From Desulfobulbaceae bacterium DB1 (GTDB taxonomy: Bacteria > Desulfobacterota > Desulfobulbia > Desulfobulbales > SURF-16): a stretch of 64,000 nucleotides of DNA. The position numbers were made by a program, and so were the translations under genes. Within the stretch, counting starts at the first letter, position 1, and each line of letters opens with the position of its first letter. The stretch covers positions 248,001-312,000 of the forward strand of contig MQUF01000003.1 of the NCBI GenBank assembly GCA_001914235.1, given 5' to 3'. The notes under the pieces were generated by a model that worked only from the letters and a program-made list of their open reading frames with translations, was not told where the DNA came from and did not search any database. This document shows, piece by piece, positions 53,103-61,609 of the stretch.

Positions 53103-55748
53103 ATGAGCGGATCCAACCTCAAAACCCTGATCGGGAAACTCAACAGCGCCTGTCGCAAGTCCATGGAGTCCGCCGCCGGGCTCTGCCTTTCCCACACCCA
53201 TTACGATGTGGAGCTGGAGCATTTCCTGATCAAGCTGCTCGACATCCAGGACACCGATTTCCAGAAAATTCTCCGGTACTTTGAAATCAATGAATCCCAT
53301 CTGATCGGCGATCTGACCCGAACCATCGAGGAATTCAAGACCGGCAACGCCAGGACGCCGGCGCTCTCCCCGCGCATCCCGAAAATGATCACCGAGGCCT
53401 GGCTGGTGGCATCCCTGGATTTTCAGGCTCCGACTATCCGCTCGGGCCACATCCTGATCGCCCTGCTTTCCGGCGATGAAAGCGCCCGGTCACTGTATGC
53501 CGGATCGGCCCTGTTTCAGAAAATAGCGCCGGCGACCCTGAAGGAATCATTTGTCGATATCACCGCGGGCTCGGCGGAGGAAAGCGAGGAAACGGCCCAG
53601 GCAGCCCGCACGCCGTCCGGGGCGGGTCCCGGCGTCGGAGTCGGCGTGGGCAAGGGTCAGGCCCTGGCTCAGTACACCGTCAATCTGACCGACAAGGCCA
53701 AAAGAGGCGAGATCGATCCGGTGCTCGGCCGGGACGTCGAGATCCGGCAGATGGTGGATATCCTCATCCGCCGGCGGCAGAACAACCCCATCCTCACCGG
53801 CGAGGCCGGTGTCGGCAAGACGGCGGTGGTGGAAGGATTCGCCCTGCGTATCGTGGAGGGCGACATCCCGCCGCCGCTGCGCAATGTCGCCATCCACACC
53901 CTGGATCTCGGTTTGCTGCAGGCCGGTGCCGGCATCAAGGGCGAATTCGAGGAACGATTGAAACAGGTGATCAACGAGGTCAAGGCCTCGCCGGTGCCGA
54001 TCATCCTCTTTATTGACGAGGCCCACACCCTGATCGGCGCGGGCGGCACCCAGGGCGGCGATGCGGCCAATCTCCTCAAGCCGGCGCTGGCCAGGGGCGA
54101 ACTGCGCACCATTGCCGCCACCACCTGGGCGGAATACAAAAAATACTTTGAAAAAGACGCGGCCCTGGCCCGCCGTTTTCAAGTGGTCAAGATCGAGGAA
54201 CCGGACGAGGCAACCGCCCTGGTCATGATGCGCGCCATTGCTCCCTTCGTGGAAAAACACCATAAGGTGATGATCACCGACCAGGCCCTGCGCGAGTCGG
54301 TCCGCCTCTCCCATCGCTACATCTCCGGCCGCCAGTTGCCTGACAAATCGGTCAGCGTGCTTGACACCGCCTGCGCCAGGGTGGCCATCGGGCTTACCAC
54401 CAGCCCTGCCTCCGTCGAGGCGGCAAGCCGCAAAATCGGCCAGATCGAACGGGAAAAAAAGATCCTCGACAAGGAATCCCTGGTGGGCATTGACCACGGT
54501 GCCCGCCTGGCGGAACTGGAGGAGGAGAAAACAACGACCCAGGCCGAGCTTGTGGCGCTGCAGGCCAGATGGGGGAAGGAAAAAGAGATCGCCGACCAGA
54601 TTCTTGCCCTGCGCAAGGAACTGCAGGATATTTTTGCCCAGGACCCGACCGACGCGCAAATCAGCGATAAACAGCGCGCCCTGAAGGAGTGCGAGGCACG
54701 CCTGAAGGAGGCCCAGCAGGAAGAGCCGCTGGTGCAGATCTCGGTGGATGCCAATACCATCTCCGAGGTCATCTCCGGCTGGACCGGCATTCCCACCGGT
54801 CGCATGCTGGCCGATGAAATCACCACGGTGATGAGTCTTGACGCCCTGCTCGGCGAACGGGTCATCGGCCAGAAACACGGCCTTGCCGCCATCGCCCAGG
54901 TCATCCAGACCGCCCATGCCGGCATCGAGGACCCGTCCAAGCCCACCGGGGTGTTCATGCTGGTGGGACCGAGCGGCGTCGGCAAGACGGAGACCGCCCT
55001 GGCGCTGGCCGATCTGCTCTATGGCGGGGAGGAAAACATCATCACCATCAATATGTCCGAATACCAGGAGGCCCATACGGTCTCCAGCCTCAAGGGTTCG
55101 CCTCCCGGTTATGTGGGCTACGGCGAGGGCGGCGTGCTGACCGAGGCGGTGCGCCGCAAACCATACAGCGTCGTGCTGCTGGACGAGGTGGAAAAGGCCC
55201 ATTCCGATGTCATGGAGCTCTTCTACCAGGTATTTGACAAGGGAACCCTGGAGGACGGCGAAGGTCGTCGCATCGACTTCAAGAACACCCTGATCATCCT
55301 CACCTCCAATCTCGGCACCGACACCATCATGAAACTCTGCGCCGACGAGGAAACCTGCCCCACCCCCGAAGGGCTGGCGGAAACCCTGCGGCCGGAATTG
55401 CAGAATCACTTTAAACCCGCCTTTCTCGGGCGCTTGAAGGTCATCCCCTATTACCCCCTCACCGATGCCAACCTGCGCCTTATCGTCCGGCTGAAACTCA
55501 ACAAGGTGGCAAAACGAATGCTGGAAAACCGGGAAACAACCTTCATCTACAGCGACGAGGTGATTGAAGCCATCGCCGGCCGCTGCACCGAGGTGGACAG
55601 CGGTGCCCGCAATATCGACCATATCCTCAACAACACCCTGCTGCCGGAACTGTCCAGGGAACTGCTGTCCCGCATGGCGGCGGCGGAACAGTTCAGCCGG
55701 GTCAGCGTCTCGGTGGGCGAGGGCGGTTTTGTTTTTGCGGTGGAGTAA
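53103..55748 (+). CDS. clpV: T6SS sheath-disassembly AAA+ ATPase ClpV (TssH)
   Basis: 881 residues. A Clp N-domain (residues 1-150, adapted to the TssC helix) is followed by two AAA+ modules. The first has Walker A GEAGVGKTAVV and FIDEAHTLIGAGG; the second has GPSGVGKTETALALADLL and LLDEVEKAH. A coiled middle domain lies between them (residues about 430-560). The insertion GPGVGVGVGKGQALAQYT before the first module is typical of ClpV versus ClpB. It recycles contracted sheaths. AAGGAG precedes the ATG. Confidence 0.96.
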   Translation: MSGSNLKTLIGKLNSACRKSMESAAGLCLSHTHYDVELEHFLIKLLDIQDTDFQKILRYFEINESHLIGDLTRTIEEFKTGNARTPALSPRIPKMITEAWLVASLDFQAPTIRSGHILIALLSGDESARSLYAGSALFQKIAPATLKESFVDITAGSAEESEETAQAARTPSGAGPGVGVGVGKGQALAQYTVNLTDKAKRGEIDPVLGRDVEIRQMVDILIRRRQNNPILTGEAGVGKTAVVEGFALRIVEGDIPPPLRNVAIHTLDLGLLQAGAGIKGEFEERLKQVINEVKASPVPIILFIDEAHTLIGAGGTQGGDAANLLKPALARGELRTIAATTWAEYKKYFEKDAALARRFQVVKIEEPDEATALVMMRAIAPFVEKHHKVMITDQALRESVRLSHRYISGRQLPDKSVSVLDTACARVAIGLTTSPASVEAASRKIGQIEREKKILDKESLVGIDHGARLAELEEEKTTTQAELVALQARWGKEKEIADQILALRKELQDIFAQDPTDAQISDKQRALKECEARLKEAQQEEPLVQISVDANTISEVISGWTGIPTGRMLADEITTVMSLDALLGERVIGQKHGLAAIAQVIQTAHAGIEDPSKPTGVFMLVGPSGVGKTETALALADLLYGGEENIITINMSEYQEAHTVSSLKGSPPGYVGYGEGGVLTEAVRRKPYSVVLLDEVEKAHSDVMELFYQVFDKGTLEDGEGRRIDFKNTLIILTSNLGTDTIMKLCADEETCPTPEGLAETLRPELQNHFKPAFLGRLKVIPYYPLTDANLRLIVRLKLNKVAKRMLENRETTFIYSDEVIEAIAGRCTEVDSGARNIDHILNNTLLPELSRELLSRMAAAEQFSRVSVSVGEGGFVFAVE

Positions 55749-55761
55749 GGGCAAGGCTCAT

Positions 55762-55789
55762 GGCTGAAGGCTGAAGGCTGAAGGCTGAA
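55762..55789. repeat. Tandem heptamer GGCTGAA, four copies
   Basis: Four perfect, uninterrupted copies of GGCTGAA between the clpV stop and the following lipoprotein gene. Repeat number is likely variable between strains. Confidence 0.8.
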
Positions 55790-55817
55790 GAATGCTAATC
55801 GTTACACAGGAAGTTTG

Positions 55818-56276
55818 ATGAAGAAATTACACACAACCACTGGAATATTACTACTGGCAATGCTGCTGACCGCATGCGCCCAGGTGCAGGCCCCGAAGAG
55901 CACTGCGGCAGGCACAGACAGCGCGCCTGCCGCTGGTATGGTGCAGGGCCAGGTGATCATCGGCGCGGATGCCGAGATAACCGTGATCAATAGGGCCATC
56001 GGTGGCGCGCTTGGCTCCATTCTCACCCAATCCATGAAAAGCGTTGACCGGGAAAAACTGGTCAATGTCTATGAATACAACCCGGACAATCATACCTCCA
56101 AATGGATCAATGATGAGTCCGGCAATGAATTTTCCGCCACTCCGGAACTGACCTATGTTGATGAAAAGTCGGGCCTGGGGTGCCGGGAAGTTGCGATTAT
56201 CTCCATTGTCAACGGCATGTTTGAAAAAGCGCGGTCCACCGCCTGCAGGAAAGACGGGCAGTGGTATTTTCGATAA
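55818..56276 (+). CDS. Small lipoprotein, glycine-zipper/17-kDa antigen-like
   Basis: 152 residues with lipoprotein signal LLLAMLLTAC (Cys residue about 20). A short hydrophobic Gly/Ala stretch (INRAIGGALGSILTQS) is followed by a polar domain with WINDESGNEFSATPELTY and CREVAIISIVNG. This resembles the RT0821/Lpp0805 surface-antigen group, whose role is structural or unknown. ATG 55818 has CAGGAA upstream; TTG one codon earlier is less likely. It is placed between clpV and accessory genes, so it could be a T6SS accessory lipoprotein, but this is not a standard component. Confidence 0.72.
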   Translation: MKKLHTTTGILLLAMLLTACAQVQAPKSTAAGTDSAPAAGMVQGQVIIGADAEITVINRAIGGALGSILTQSMKSVDREKLVNVYEYNPDNHTSKWINDESGNEFSATPELTYVDEKSGLGCREVAIISIVNGMFEKARSTACRKDGQWYFR

Positions 56277-56302
56277 AGCACTGTTAGGCAATAGAATACA
56301 TA

Positions 56303-57094
56303 ATGTATAAAACTATTTCGTTAGGTTTTTCCTCAGCCCTAATACTACTTGCATTTGCAGACTTTCTTCTTCCGTCCAATTCTTGGATAAAAGACTATGT
56401 AAGAGGTACATTCACGGAAACTGTTGGTATTATAGCCACTCTCCTTTTTGTTAATTATCTATTTGATAAGAACGAGATGAACGAAAAAGAAAAATTTAAA
56501 AAACTATTTTTCAAACACCTAAGAAGTCACTTGGTAAAACACCTTACTCTTTTGTTTCAAATGCATCAAAGTGTTGAGGAAACAGCATACAAACCTCAAA
56601 AAACAAAGGACTATATTAGCGAAAAATTTCTTTCTGATTTGGAACGTTTTGATTTTTCAAAACAATCGCCATCTTACCCTGTTTCATTTTGGTACCAATA
56701 TATCGTTACTGAAACAAATAAGTTCAGGTCTTCTCTTAACTCTTTGCTCGATCGATATATTATTTATTTAGATAACGAAATGATAGAAATGATAGAAAGA
56801 CTAACAAATTCCAATTACTACTATTTCTTAGAATCTCTACCAAAAGTATTCCAGGCTTATCAAAACAACAAAGAGCATTGGGAAAAAATGGGTATCAAGC
56901 CTAGTTTTAATTTTTTTGGCGATAATGGACTATTTGGCACAAAAGAAATACATCAACAAAATTTAGAATTAACAAAACATCTGACAGACTTTATATATCT
57001 AGTTGAATTAACCAATAATACCCTTTCAGAAAAAAACCGAATACAAGGCCCACAAAACGAACCAATATTAGAGAAAGGGATTCTTCATTTATGA
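56303..57094 (+). CDS. AT-rich membrane-anchored protein of unknown function
   Basis: 263 residues. Two hydrophobic segments at the N-terminus (SLGFSSALILLAFADFLL and TVGIIATLLFVNYLF) are followed by a basic, mostly helical cytoplasmic part rich in Lys, Phe, Tyr and Asn. No known domain is recognised. The codon use is strongly AT-biased (many AAA, TTT and ATA codons), unlike its neighbours, so it looks horizontally acquired. Its start region lacks a strong Shine-Dalgarno site. Two-helix plus cytoplasmic layout would suit a T6SS immunity or phage-defence protein, but this is speculation. Confidence 0.75.
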   Translation: MYKTISLGFSSALILLAFADFLLPSNSWIKDYVRGTFTETVGIIATLLFVNYLFDKNEMNEKEKFKKLFFKHLRSHLVKHLTLLFQMHQSVEETAYKPQKTKDYISEKFLSDLERFDFSKQSPSYPVSFWYQYIVTETNKFRSSLNSLLDRYIIYLDNEMIEMIERLTNSNYYYFLESLPKVFQAYQNNKEHWEKMGIKPSFNFFGDNGLFGTKEIHQQNLELTKHLTDFIYLVELTNNTLSEKNRIQGPQNEPILEKGILHL

Positions 57095-57171
57095 ATTAAT
57101 TTTTCCTACCCAGCGCATAAAGAGGGACCGGCGAGCACCGGATTTTTTCCGAACAAAGCCAGTTTTTATTC

Positions 57172-57188
57172 TGTTCCCGCCGGGAACA
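57172..57188. promoter_or_regulatory. Perfect palindrome upstream of TssB-TssC fusion-like gene
   Basis: TGTTCCCG, one base, CGGGAACA. It lies 70 bases before the gene at 57259 and after the AT-rich gene. Candidate operator or hairpin. Confidence 0.35.
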
Positions 57189-57258
57189 AGTAGTCAAGGC
57201 TAGGCTGACCCCTTATGCGAAGCGATGGGCGCCCTGGAAAACTCAACAAGGTGGCACA

Positions 57259-58797
57259 ATGACAGACCCCATTTCCTTTGATGAACTCGGCATGGAAATC
57301 GTGACCGGCCTTGAAAAAGGCCGGGAAGAACCGGCTGCGGGAATGCCTTTCAAGATCGCCCTGCTGGGTGACTTCAGCGGCAGGGCGGGCCGGGGACTGC
57401 ACGATCCATCCGCATCCGCAAGGCGTCCGCTTGCCGTTGACCGGGATACCATCGATGAACTCATCGCACGTCTCAAGGTTGAAGTGCATCTCAGCCTGGA
57501 AACGGCAGGGAAGTCCCTGGCCATCACCTTTGCCGAACTCGATGATTTCCACCCGGACCGGCTTTTTCAGCGGCTCGCCGTCTTTCAACCGCTGCGGAAA
57601 CTGCGCACGGCCCTGTGCGACCCGAAAACATTTCAAGAGGCGGCGGCAATCGCCGGGAGCATGTTTGCGGCGCCTGCCGGGGAAAAGCCCGTGGCTGAAA
57701 AAAAGCCCCCGCCGCCCCAAGGGCCGCAAAGCGGCAGCCTGCTTGACCAGGTGATCGCCGAAACAACCGGGCAGCCGGTTGACCCGCTTCCGGCTTCCGC
57801 CGGGAAAGACGAATTAGCCGGCTTTGTCCGCGCAATCGTCGCGCCGCATCTGGTGCCGGAGCTGTCAGGTCAGGCGGAACTCATCAATGCCGTGGATCAG
57901 GCTGTTGCCGAACTGATGCGGGCCATTCTCCATCATCCCCAGTTTCAGGAAATTGAAGCGGCCTGGCGCGCCGTTGATTTCCTGGTCCGCCGAGTCGACA
58001 CCGGCGAGGAGCTGTCGATCCATCTCGTTGACCTGACCAGGGAGGAGTTTCAACACGACCTGAGCGCCGCCGACCGGCGCGGCACCGGCCTGTACCGTTC
58101 TTTTGTCGAACAGGCGACGGAACAGTTCGGCGGTGCACCCTGGTCCGCGCTCATCGGCCTTTACGAATTCAGCCCGACGATCATCGACATCGCGCTGCTG
58201 GGCCGCATGGCAACACTTGCCGGTCTTGCCGGGGCACCGTTCATAACCGCGGCACGGGACAGTTTCCTCGGCACGGACAGTCTTGCCGCCACCCCTGATC
58301 CTTCCTCCTGGCGGGAATTGCCGGACGAAGAAACCGCCCTCTGGCGGAAACTGCGTTCCTCACCCCAGGCGTCCTGGCTCGGTCTCTGCCTGCCCCGTTT
58401 TCTCCTGCGCCTGCCCTTTGGCGAAAAAACAGAGCCGACCGAGTCCTTTGCCTTTGAAGAATTTCCCGGACCGCCGGTGCCGCATGACTACCTGTGGGGC
58501 AACCCCGCCGTGGCCTGCGCCATGCTGCTCGGCCGCTCCCATGGCGGAAACGGCCGGCAGATGCGGGCAACCCTTGCCCAGGATGTGGAAAACCTGCCCC
58601 TGCATATTTACACGGACAGGGGCGAGACATGCGTCACCCCATGCGCCGAGGTGCTGCTCACCGAACGGGCCGCATCACGCATCATGGAAAAAGGTTTCAT
58701 GCCGCTTCTTTCCTTTGCCGGCCAGGACAGGGCGAGGCTCGGCCGTTTTCAGTCGATAAGCAGCACGGCTCCCCGTCTTGACGGCCGATGGAACTGA
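57259..58797 (+). CDS. TssB-TssC fusion-like sheath paralogue, C-terminally shortened
   Basis: 512 residues. Residues 29-110 match TssB in order: MPFKIALLGDFSGRAG (TssB: PFVVGVLSDLSG), then VDRDTIDEL and FAELDDFHPDRL (TssB: SLDDFHPERV). A Pro-rich linker (141-160) leads to a TssC-like part from LLDQVIAETT (161). This continues LMRAILHHPQFQEIEAAWRA, ALIGLYEFSPTIID and DYLWGNPAVACAMLLGRS, co-linear with canonical TssC at 47638. It stops after LSFAGQDRARLGRFQS; the last ~115 residues of TssC, which carry the inter-subunit strands, are missing. It is GC-typical, intact and has AAGGTGG upstream. The role is unknown: cap, regulator or decoy. Confidence 0.85.
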   Translation: MTDPISFDELGMEIVTGLEKGREEPAAGMPFKIALLGDFSGRAGRGLHDPSASARRPLAVDRDTIDELIARLKVEVHLSLETAGKSLAITFAELDDFHPDRLFQRLAVFQPLRKLRTALCDPKTFQEAAAIAGSMFAAPAGEKPVAEKKPPPPQGPQSGSLLDQVIAETTGQPVDPLPASAGKDELAGFVRAIVAPHLVPELSGQAELINAVDQAVAELMRAILHHPQFQEIEAAWRAVDFLVRRVDTGEELSIHLVDLTREEFQHDLSAADRRGTGLYRSFVEQATEQFGGAPWSALIGLYEFSPTIIDIALLGRMATLAGLAGAPFITAARDSFLGTDSLAATPDPSSWRELPDEETALWRKLRSSPQASWLGLCLPRFLLRLPFGEKTEPTESFAFEEFPGPPVPHDYLWGNPAVACAMLLGRSHGGNGRQMRATLAQDVENLPLHIYTDRGETCVTPCAEVLLTERAASRIMEKGFMPLLSFAGQDRARLGRFQSISSTAPRLDGRWN

Positions 58798-58863
58798 ATG
58801 GTAAACATTAGCATTCGATGATTACAAGCATAATGACCGGAGAGGCTTTTACGGCTTGAAACC

Positions 58864-58908
58864 TCTAAAACTCCAGGCATTTTAGGCACTCGAAGTACTT
58901 CAGGCACT
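58864..58908. repeat. 9-bp degenerate tandem repeat upstream of vgrG
   Basis: Five consecutive 9-mers: TCTAAAACT, CCAGGCATT, TTAGGCACT, CGAAGTACT, TCAGGCACT. They sit between the fusion gene and the vgrG ribosome-binding site. The consensus is TYAGGCACT. Confidence 0.65.
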
Positions 58909-58924
58909 CAAAAGGCGGCTGATC

Positions 58925-61003
58925 ATGGACATCACCCAGAAAAACAGATTTCTGCAGATAAAGACGGCACTGGACGAAAATGTGCTGCTGATCACCGGAC
59001 TGCATGGCACGGAAGGAATTTCCATGCCGTTTCGCTTTGATCTCGACCTGGTCTCGCCGGTCAATCACAGCATCAACTTTGACGATGTCATCGCGCAAAA
59101 CGTCACCGTCACCATGAAGCTGGCCGACGGCGAAAAGCGTTTCTTCAACGGCTTTATTTCAAGCTTCACCCAAAGCCGCGCCAGCGGCGAGGAAGAGGAA
59201 GGCAAACTGCTGTTTTCCCACTACCACGCCACCGTGGTCCCCTGGCTGTGGTTTTTGACAACGACTACCAATATACGGATATTCCAGAACAAATCTGTGC
59301 CGGATATCGTCGAGAAGATATTTAAGGACCATGGATTAAATGACTTTGAGCTCGACATAAACGGCACCCACAACCCCAGGGTCTACTGCGTTCAGTACCG
59401 GGAAACGGATTTCAACTTTGTTTGTCGTCTGCTTGAAGAAGAAGGCATTTTCTACTTTTTCAAACATGAAAACGGCAAGCATACCCTGGTGCTGTCCGAC
59501 CATGTCAACGGCCATCCCGACCTCGATCACCAGAAGGAAGTCAGCTTCCTGCTCGACAGCGGCGGCGTGCTGGACGAGGATGTCATTTCCGAGATCGAGA
59601 TTTCCCAAAGCATCAAACCGGCGAAATACATCCTCAATGACTATAATTTTGAGACGCCCACCGCCAATCTGCTGGCCGAAACCGAAAGCAAGCACAAACT
59701 CTCCCCCATCGCCGGGGGCATTTATGATTATCCGGGCGAATACAGTGAATATGCAAACGGCATGGAATTTTCCAAGTACCGCATGCAGGAGCTTGAAGCC
59801 CAGATGACCCTGCTTTCCGGCACCAGCGTGGTGCGGGCCTTTACCAGCGGCTACAAGTTCACCCTGGAGGACTTTCCCCGGGCCGACATGAACGGCAAAC
59901 CCTATGTCCTGACCGGCATAACCCACCATGCCACCCAGACCGGCTATCGCTCCTCCGGTTCCCAGGAAGAACAAGGCGACTCCTATTCCAACACCTTTAC
60001 CTGCATTCCCCACGCGACCCCCTTCCGCCCCCTGCGCCTCACCCCCAAACCGCTGGTCGAAGGGGTGCAGACGGCAACCGTTGTCGGCAAGGCGGGCGAG
60101 GAAATTGAAACCGACAAGTACGGTCGGGTGAAGGTGCAGTTTCACTGGGACCGGGAAAGCAAGGCGGACGAGAATTCATCCTGCTGGATCAGGGTGAGCC
60201 AGCCGGTGGCCGGGGTCAACTGGGGAGCGATGTTCATCCCTCGCATCGGCCACGAGGTGATTGTCTCCTTCCTGGAGGGCGACCCTGACCAGCCGATCAT
60301 CACCGGCCGGGTTTACCACGCCAACAACATGCCGCCCTACGAACTGCCCGGCGAAAAGACCAAGAGCACCATCAAGACCAACAGCTCCAAGGGCGGCGAT
60401 GGTTTCAACGAAATCCGCTTCGAGGACAAGAAGGGCGAGGAGCAGCTCTTTGTCCATGCGGAAAAGAACATGGACATCCGGGTCAAAAACGACCGCTTCG
60501 AGACCATCGGCCATGACCGGCACCTTCATGTCACCAATGACAAACGGGAAAAGGTGGACAATAACCGGAACGAGAAAATCGCCAAGGACCACATGGAGGA
60601 AATCGGCAAGGACCGCCATCTGAAAGTGGTGGGCAAGGAGGCCGTCGAGATCGGCGGCAGCCATTCCTTGACCGTCACCGGCGATGTCATCGAGGTGTTC
60701 AAGGCCAACCACTCGGAGCAGACCACCGGCGACTACTACCTGAAAGCCGATAACATCGTCATTGAGGGCATGACCAACGTGACGGTGAAAGTTGGGCAAT
60801 CCTTTATTGCCATCGAGGCGAGCGGCATCAAAATCGGCACCACCGGCCAGATTGTCCTGGAAGCCATGAACACGCTCTCCGTCAAAGGCACTGCCGGAGT
60901 CACCATCGAATCCCCGGCCACCGCCACGCTCAAATCCACCAGTACCACGGTCAAGGGTGATGCCATGACCACCATCAGCGGCGGCATGGTGAAGATCAAT
61001 TAA
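58925..61003 (+). CDS. vgrG: T6SS spike protein VgrG (TssI)
   Basis: 692 residues. The N-terminal gp27-like part includes GTEGISMPFRFDLDL and YRETDFNFVCRLLEEEGIFY. A gp5 OB-fold is followed by a beta-helix needle with repeated GHDRHLHV/GKDRHLKV-like units (DRHLHVTNDKREKVDNN). It ends with a short DUF2345-like stalk ending GMVKIN. There is no long C-terminal effector extension. Vgr motif ETDKYGRVKVQFHWDRE is present. The product forms the trimeric tip; no PAAR protein is encoded in the window. RBS is not strong. Confidence 0.94.
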   Translation: MDITQKNRFLQIKTALDENVLLITGLHGTEGISMPFRFDLDLVSPVNHSINFDDVIAQNVTVTMKLADGEKRFFNGFISSFTQSRASGEEEEGKLLFSHYHATVVPWLWFLTTTTNIRIFQNKSVPDIVEKIFKDHGLNDFELDINGTHNPRVYCVQYRETDFNFVCRLLEEEGIFYFFKHENGKHTLVLSDHVNGHPDLDHQKEVSFLLDSGGVLDEDVISEIEISQSIKPAKYILNDYNFETPTANLLAETESKHKLSPIAGGIYDYPGEYSEYANGMEFSKYRMQELEAQMTLLSGTSVVRAFTSGYKFTLEDFPRADMNGKPYVLTGITHHATQTGYRSSGSQEEQGDSYSNTFTCIPHATPFRPLRLTPKPLVEGVQTATVVGKAGEEIETDKYGRVKVQFHWDRESKADENSSCWIRVSQPVAGVNWGAMFIPRIGHEVIVSFLEGDPDQPIITGRVYHANNMPPYELPGEKTKSTIKTNSSKGGDGFNEIRFEDKKGEEQLFVHAEKNMDIRVKNDRFETIGHDRHLHVTNDKREKVDNNRNEKIAKDHMEEIGKDRHLKVVGKEAVEIGGSHSLTVTGDVIEVFKANHSEQTTGDYYLKADNIVIEGMTNVTVKVGQSFIAIEASGIKIGTTGQIVLEAMNTLSVKGTAGVTIESPATATLKSTSTTVKGDAMTTISGGMVKIN

Positions 61004-61052
61004 CAAATCGCGGAGCTCGCTCGGACTCTCCGGGTGAAAGAAGGAGACAGGT

Positions 61053-61442
61053 ATGAATCCGAAAAGCGGCAAGGCCGGGGCGGCAGTCACCCCAACCGCG
61101 CCTGATGTGGCGGAAGACGCCGATATCGCCGATCCAGGCAAGGTGGCGAAAACCAAGGAAAAACAGCTGGAAACCAAATCCGGCAAGTACGGCAGCGAAA
61201 CGCTGGAACCCCACAAGCCGACGGAAGAGGAAAAAGAAGAAAAAAGCTGGATCGAGATCGAACTGGTGGACGAAGAAGACAATCCGATACCGGGCGAAAA
61301 ATACAAGATCACCCTGCCCGACGGCAAGGTGGCCCAAGGCACCCTGGATGAAAAGGGCTTCGCCCGGGTGGAGGGAATTGAACCCGGCACCTGCCGAATT
61401 ACCTTTCCCCGACTTGACAAGGATGCCTGGGAAAAAGCCTGA
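61053..61442 (+). CDS. Small transthyretin-like protein downstream of vgrG
   Basis: 129 residues. The N-terminal 65 residues are charged and low-complexity (Pro, Glu, Lys). The C-terminal 60 residues form a TTR-like beta domain: WIEIELVDEEDNPIPGEKYK, then GTLDEKGFARVEGIEPG. TTR-like domains on VgrG or encoded after it serve as docking modules for effectors in several T6SSs. It is 49 bases after vgrG with AAGGAG upstream, and no effector frame is evident nearby. The function is inferred from context. Confidence 0.75.
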   Translation: MNPKSGKAGAAVTPTAPDVAEDADIADPGKVAKTKEKQLETKSGKYGSETLEPHKPTEEEKEEKSWIEIELVDEEDNPIPGEKYKITLPDGKVAQGTLDEKGFARVEGIEPGTCRITFPRLDKDAWEKA

Positions 61443-61609
61443 TTTTCCCTTGAACGAATCTCACAATGGGAATATAGCATTATGCAATAAAGAAAGGGCG
61501 GACTGTTTCCGGCAAAGACGGATCTGCCTTCCCTTTTTCCGCCGGAGTCACCGGCTTCTTCAATCTTTTTTTCACGCAGTTTTATCTGCATTCGCACTAA
61601 GGACAGGCA

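Noticed and set aside
53547-55754. 735-codon minus-strand open frame across clpV
   Set aside because: It is antisense to a well-supported AAA+ gene, its translation is low-complexity and Gly/Asp/His-rich, and no ribosome-binding site or family motif is seen. It is a shadow of GC-rich codon structure.
55762-58908. Short tandem repeats considered as a CRISPR array
   Set aside because: The units are 7 and 9 bases, contiguous and without spacers; no cas gene is in the window.
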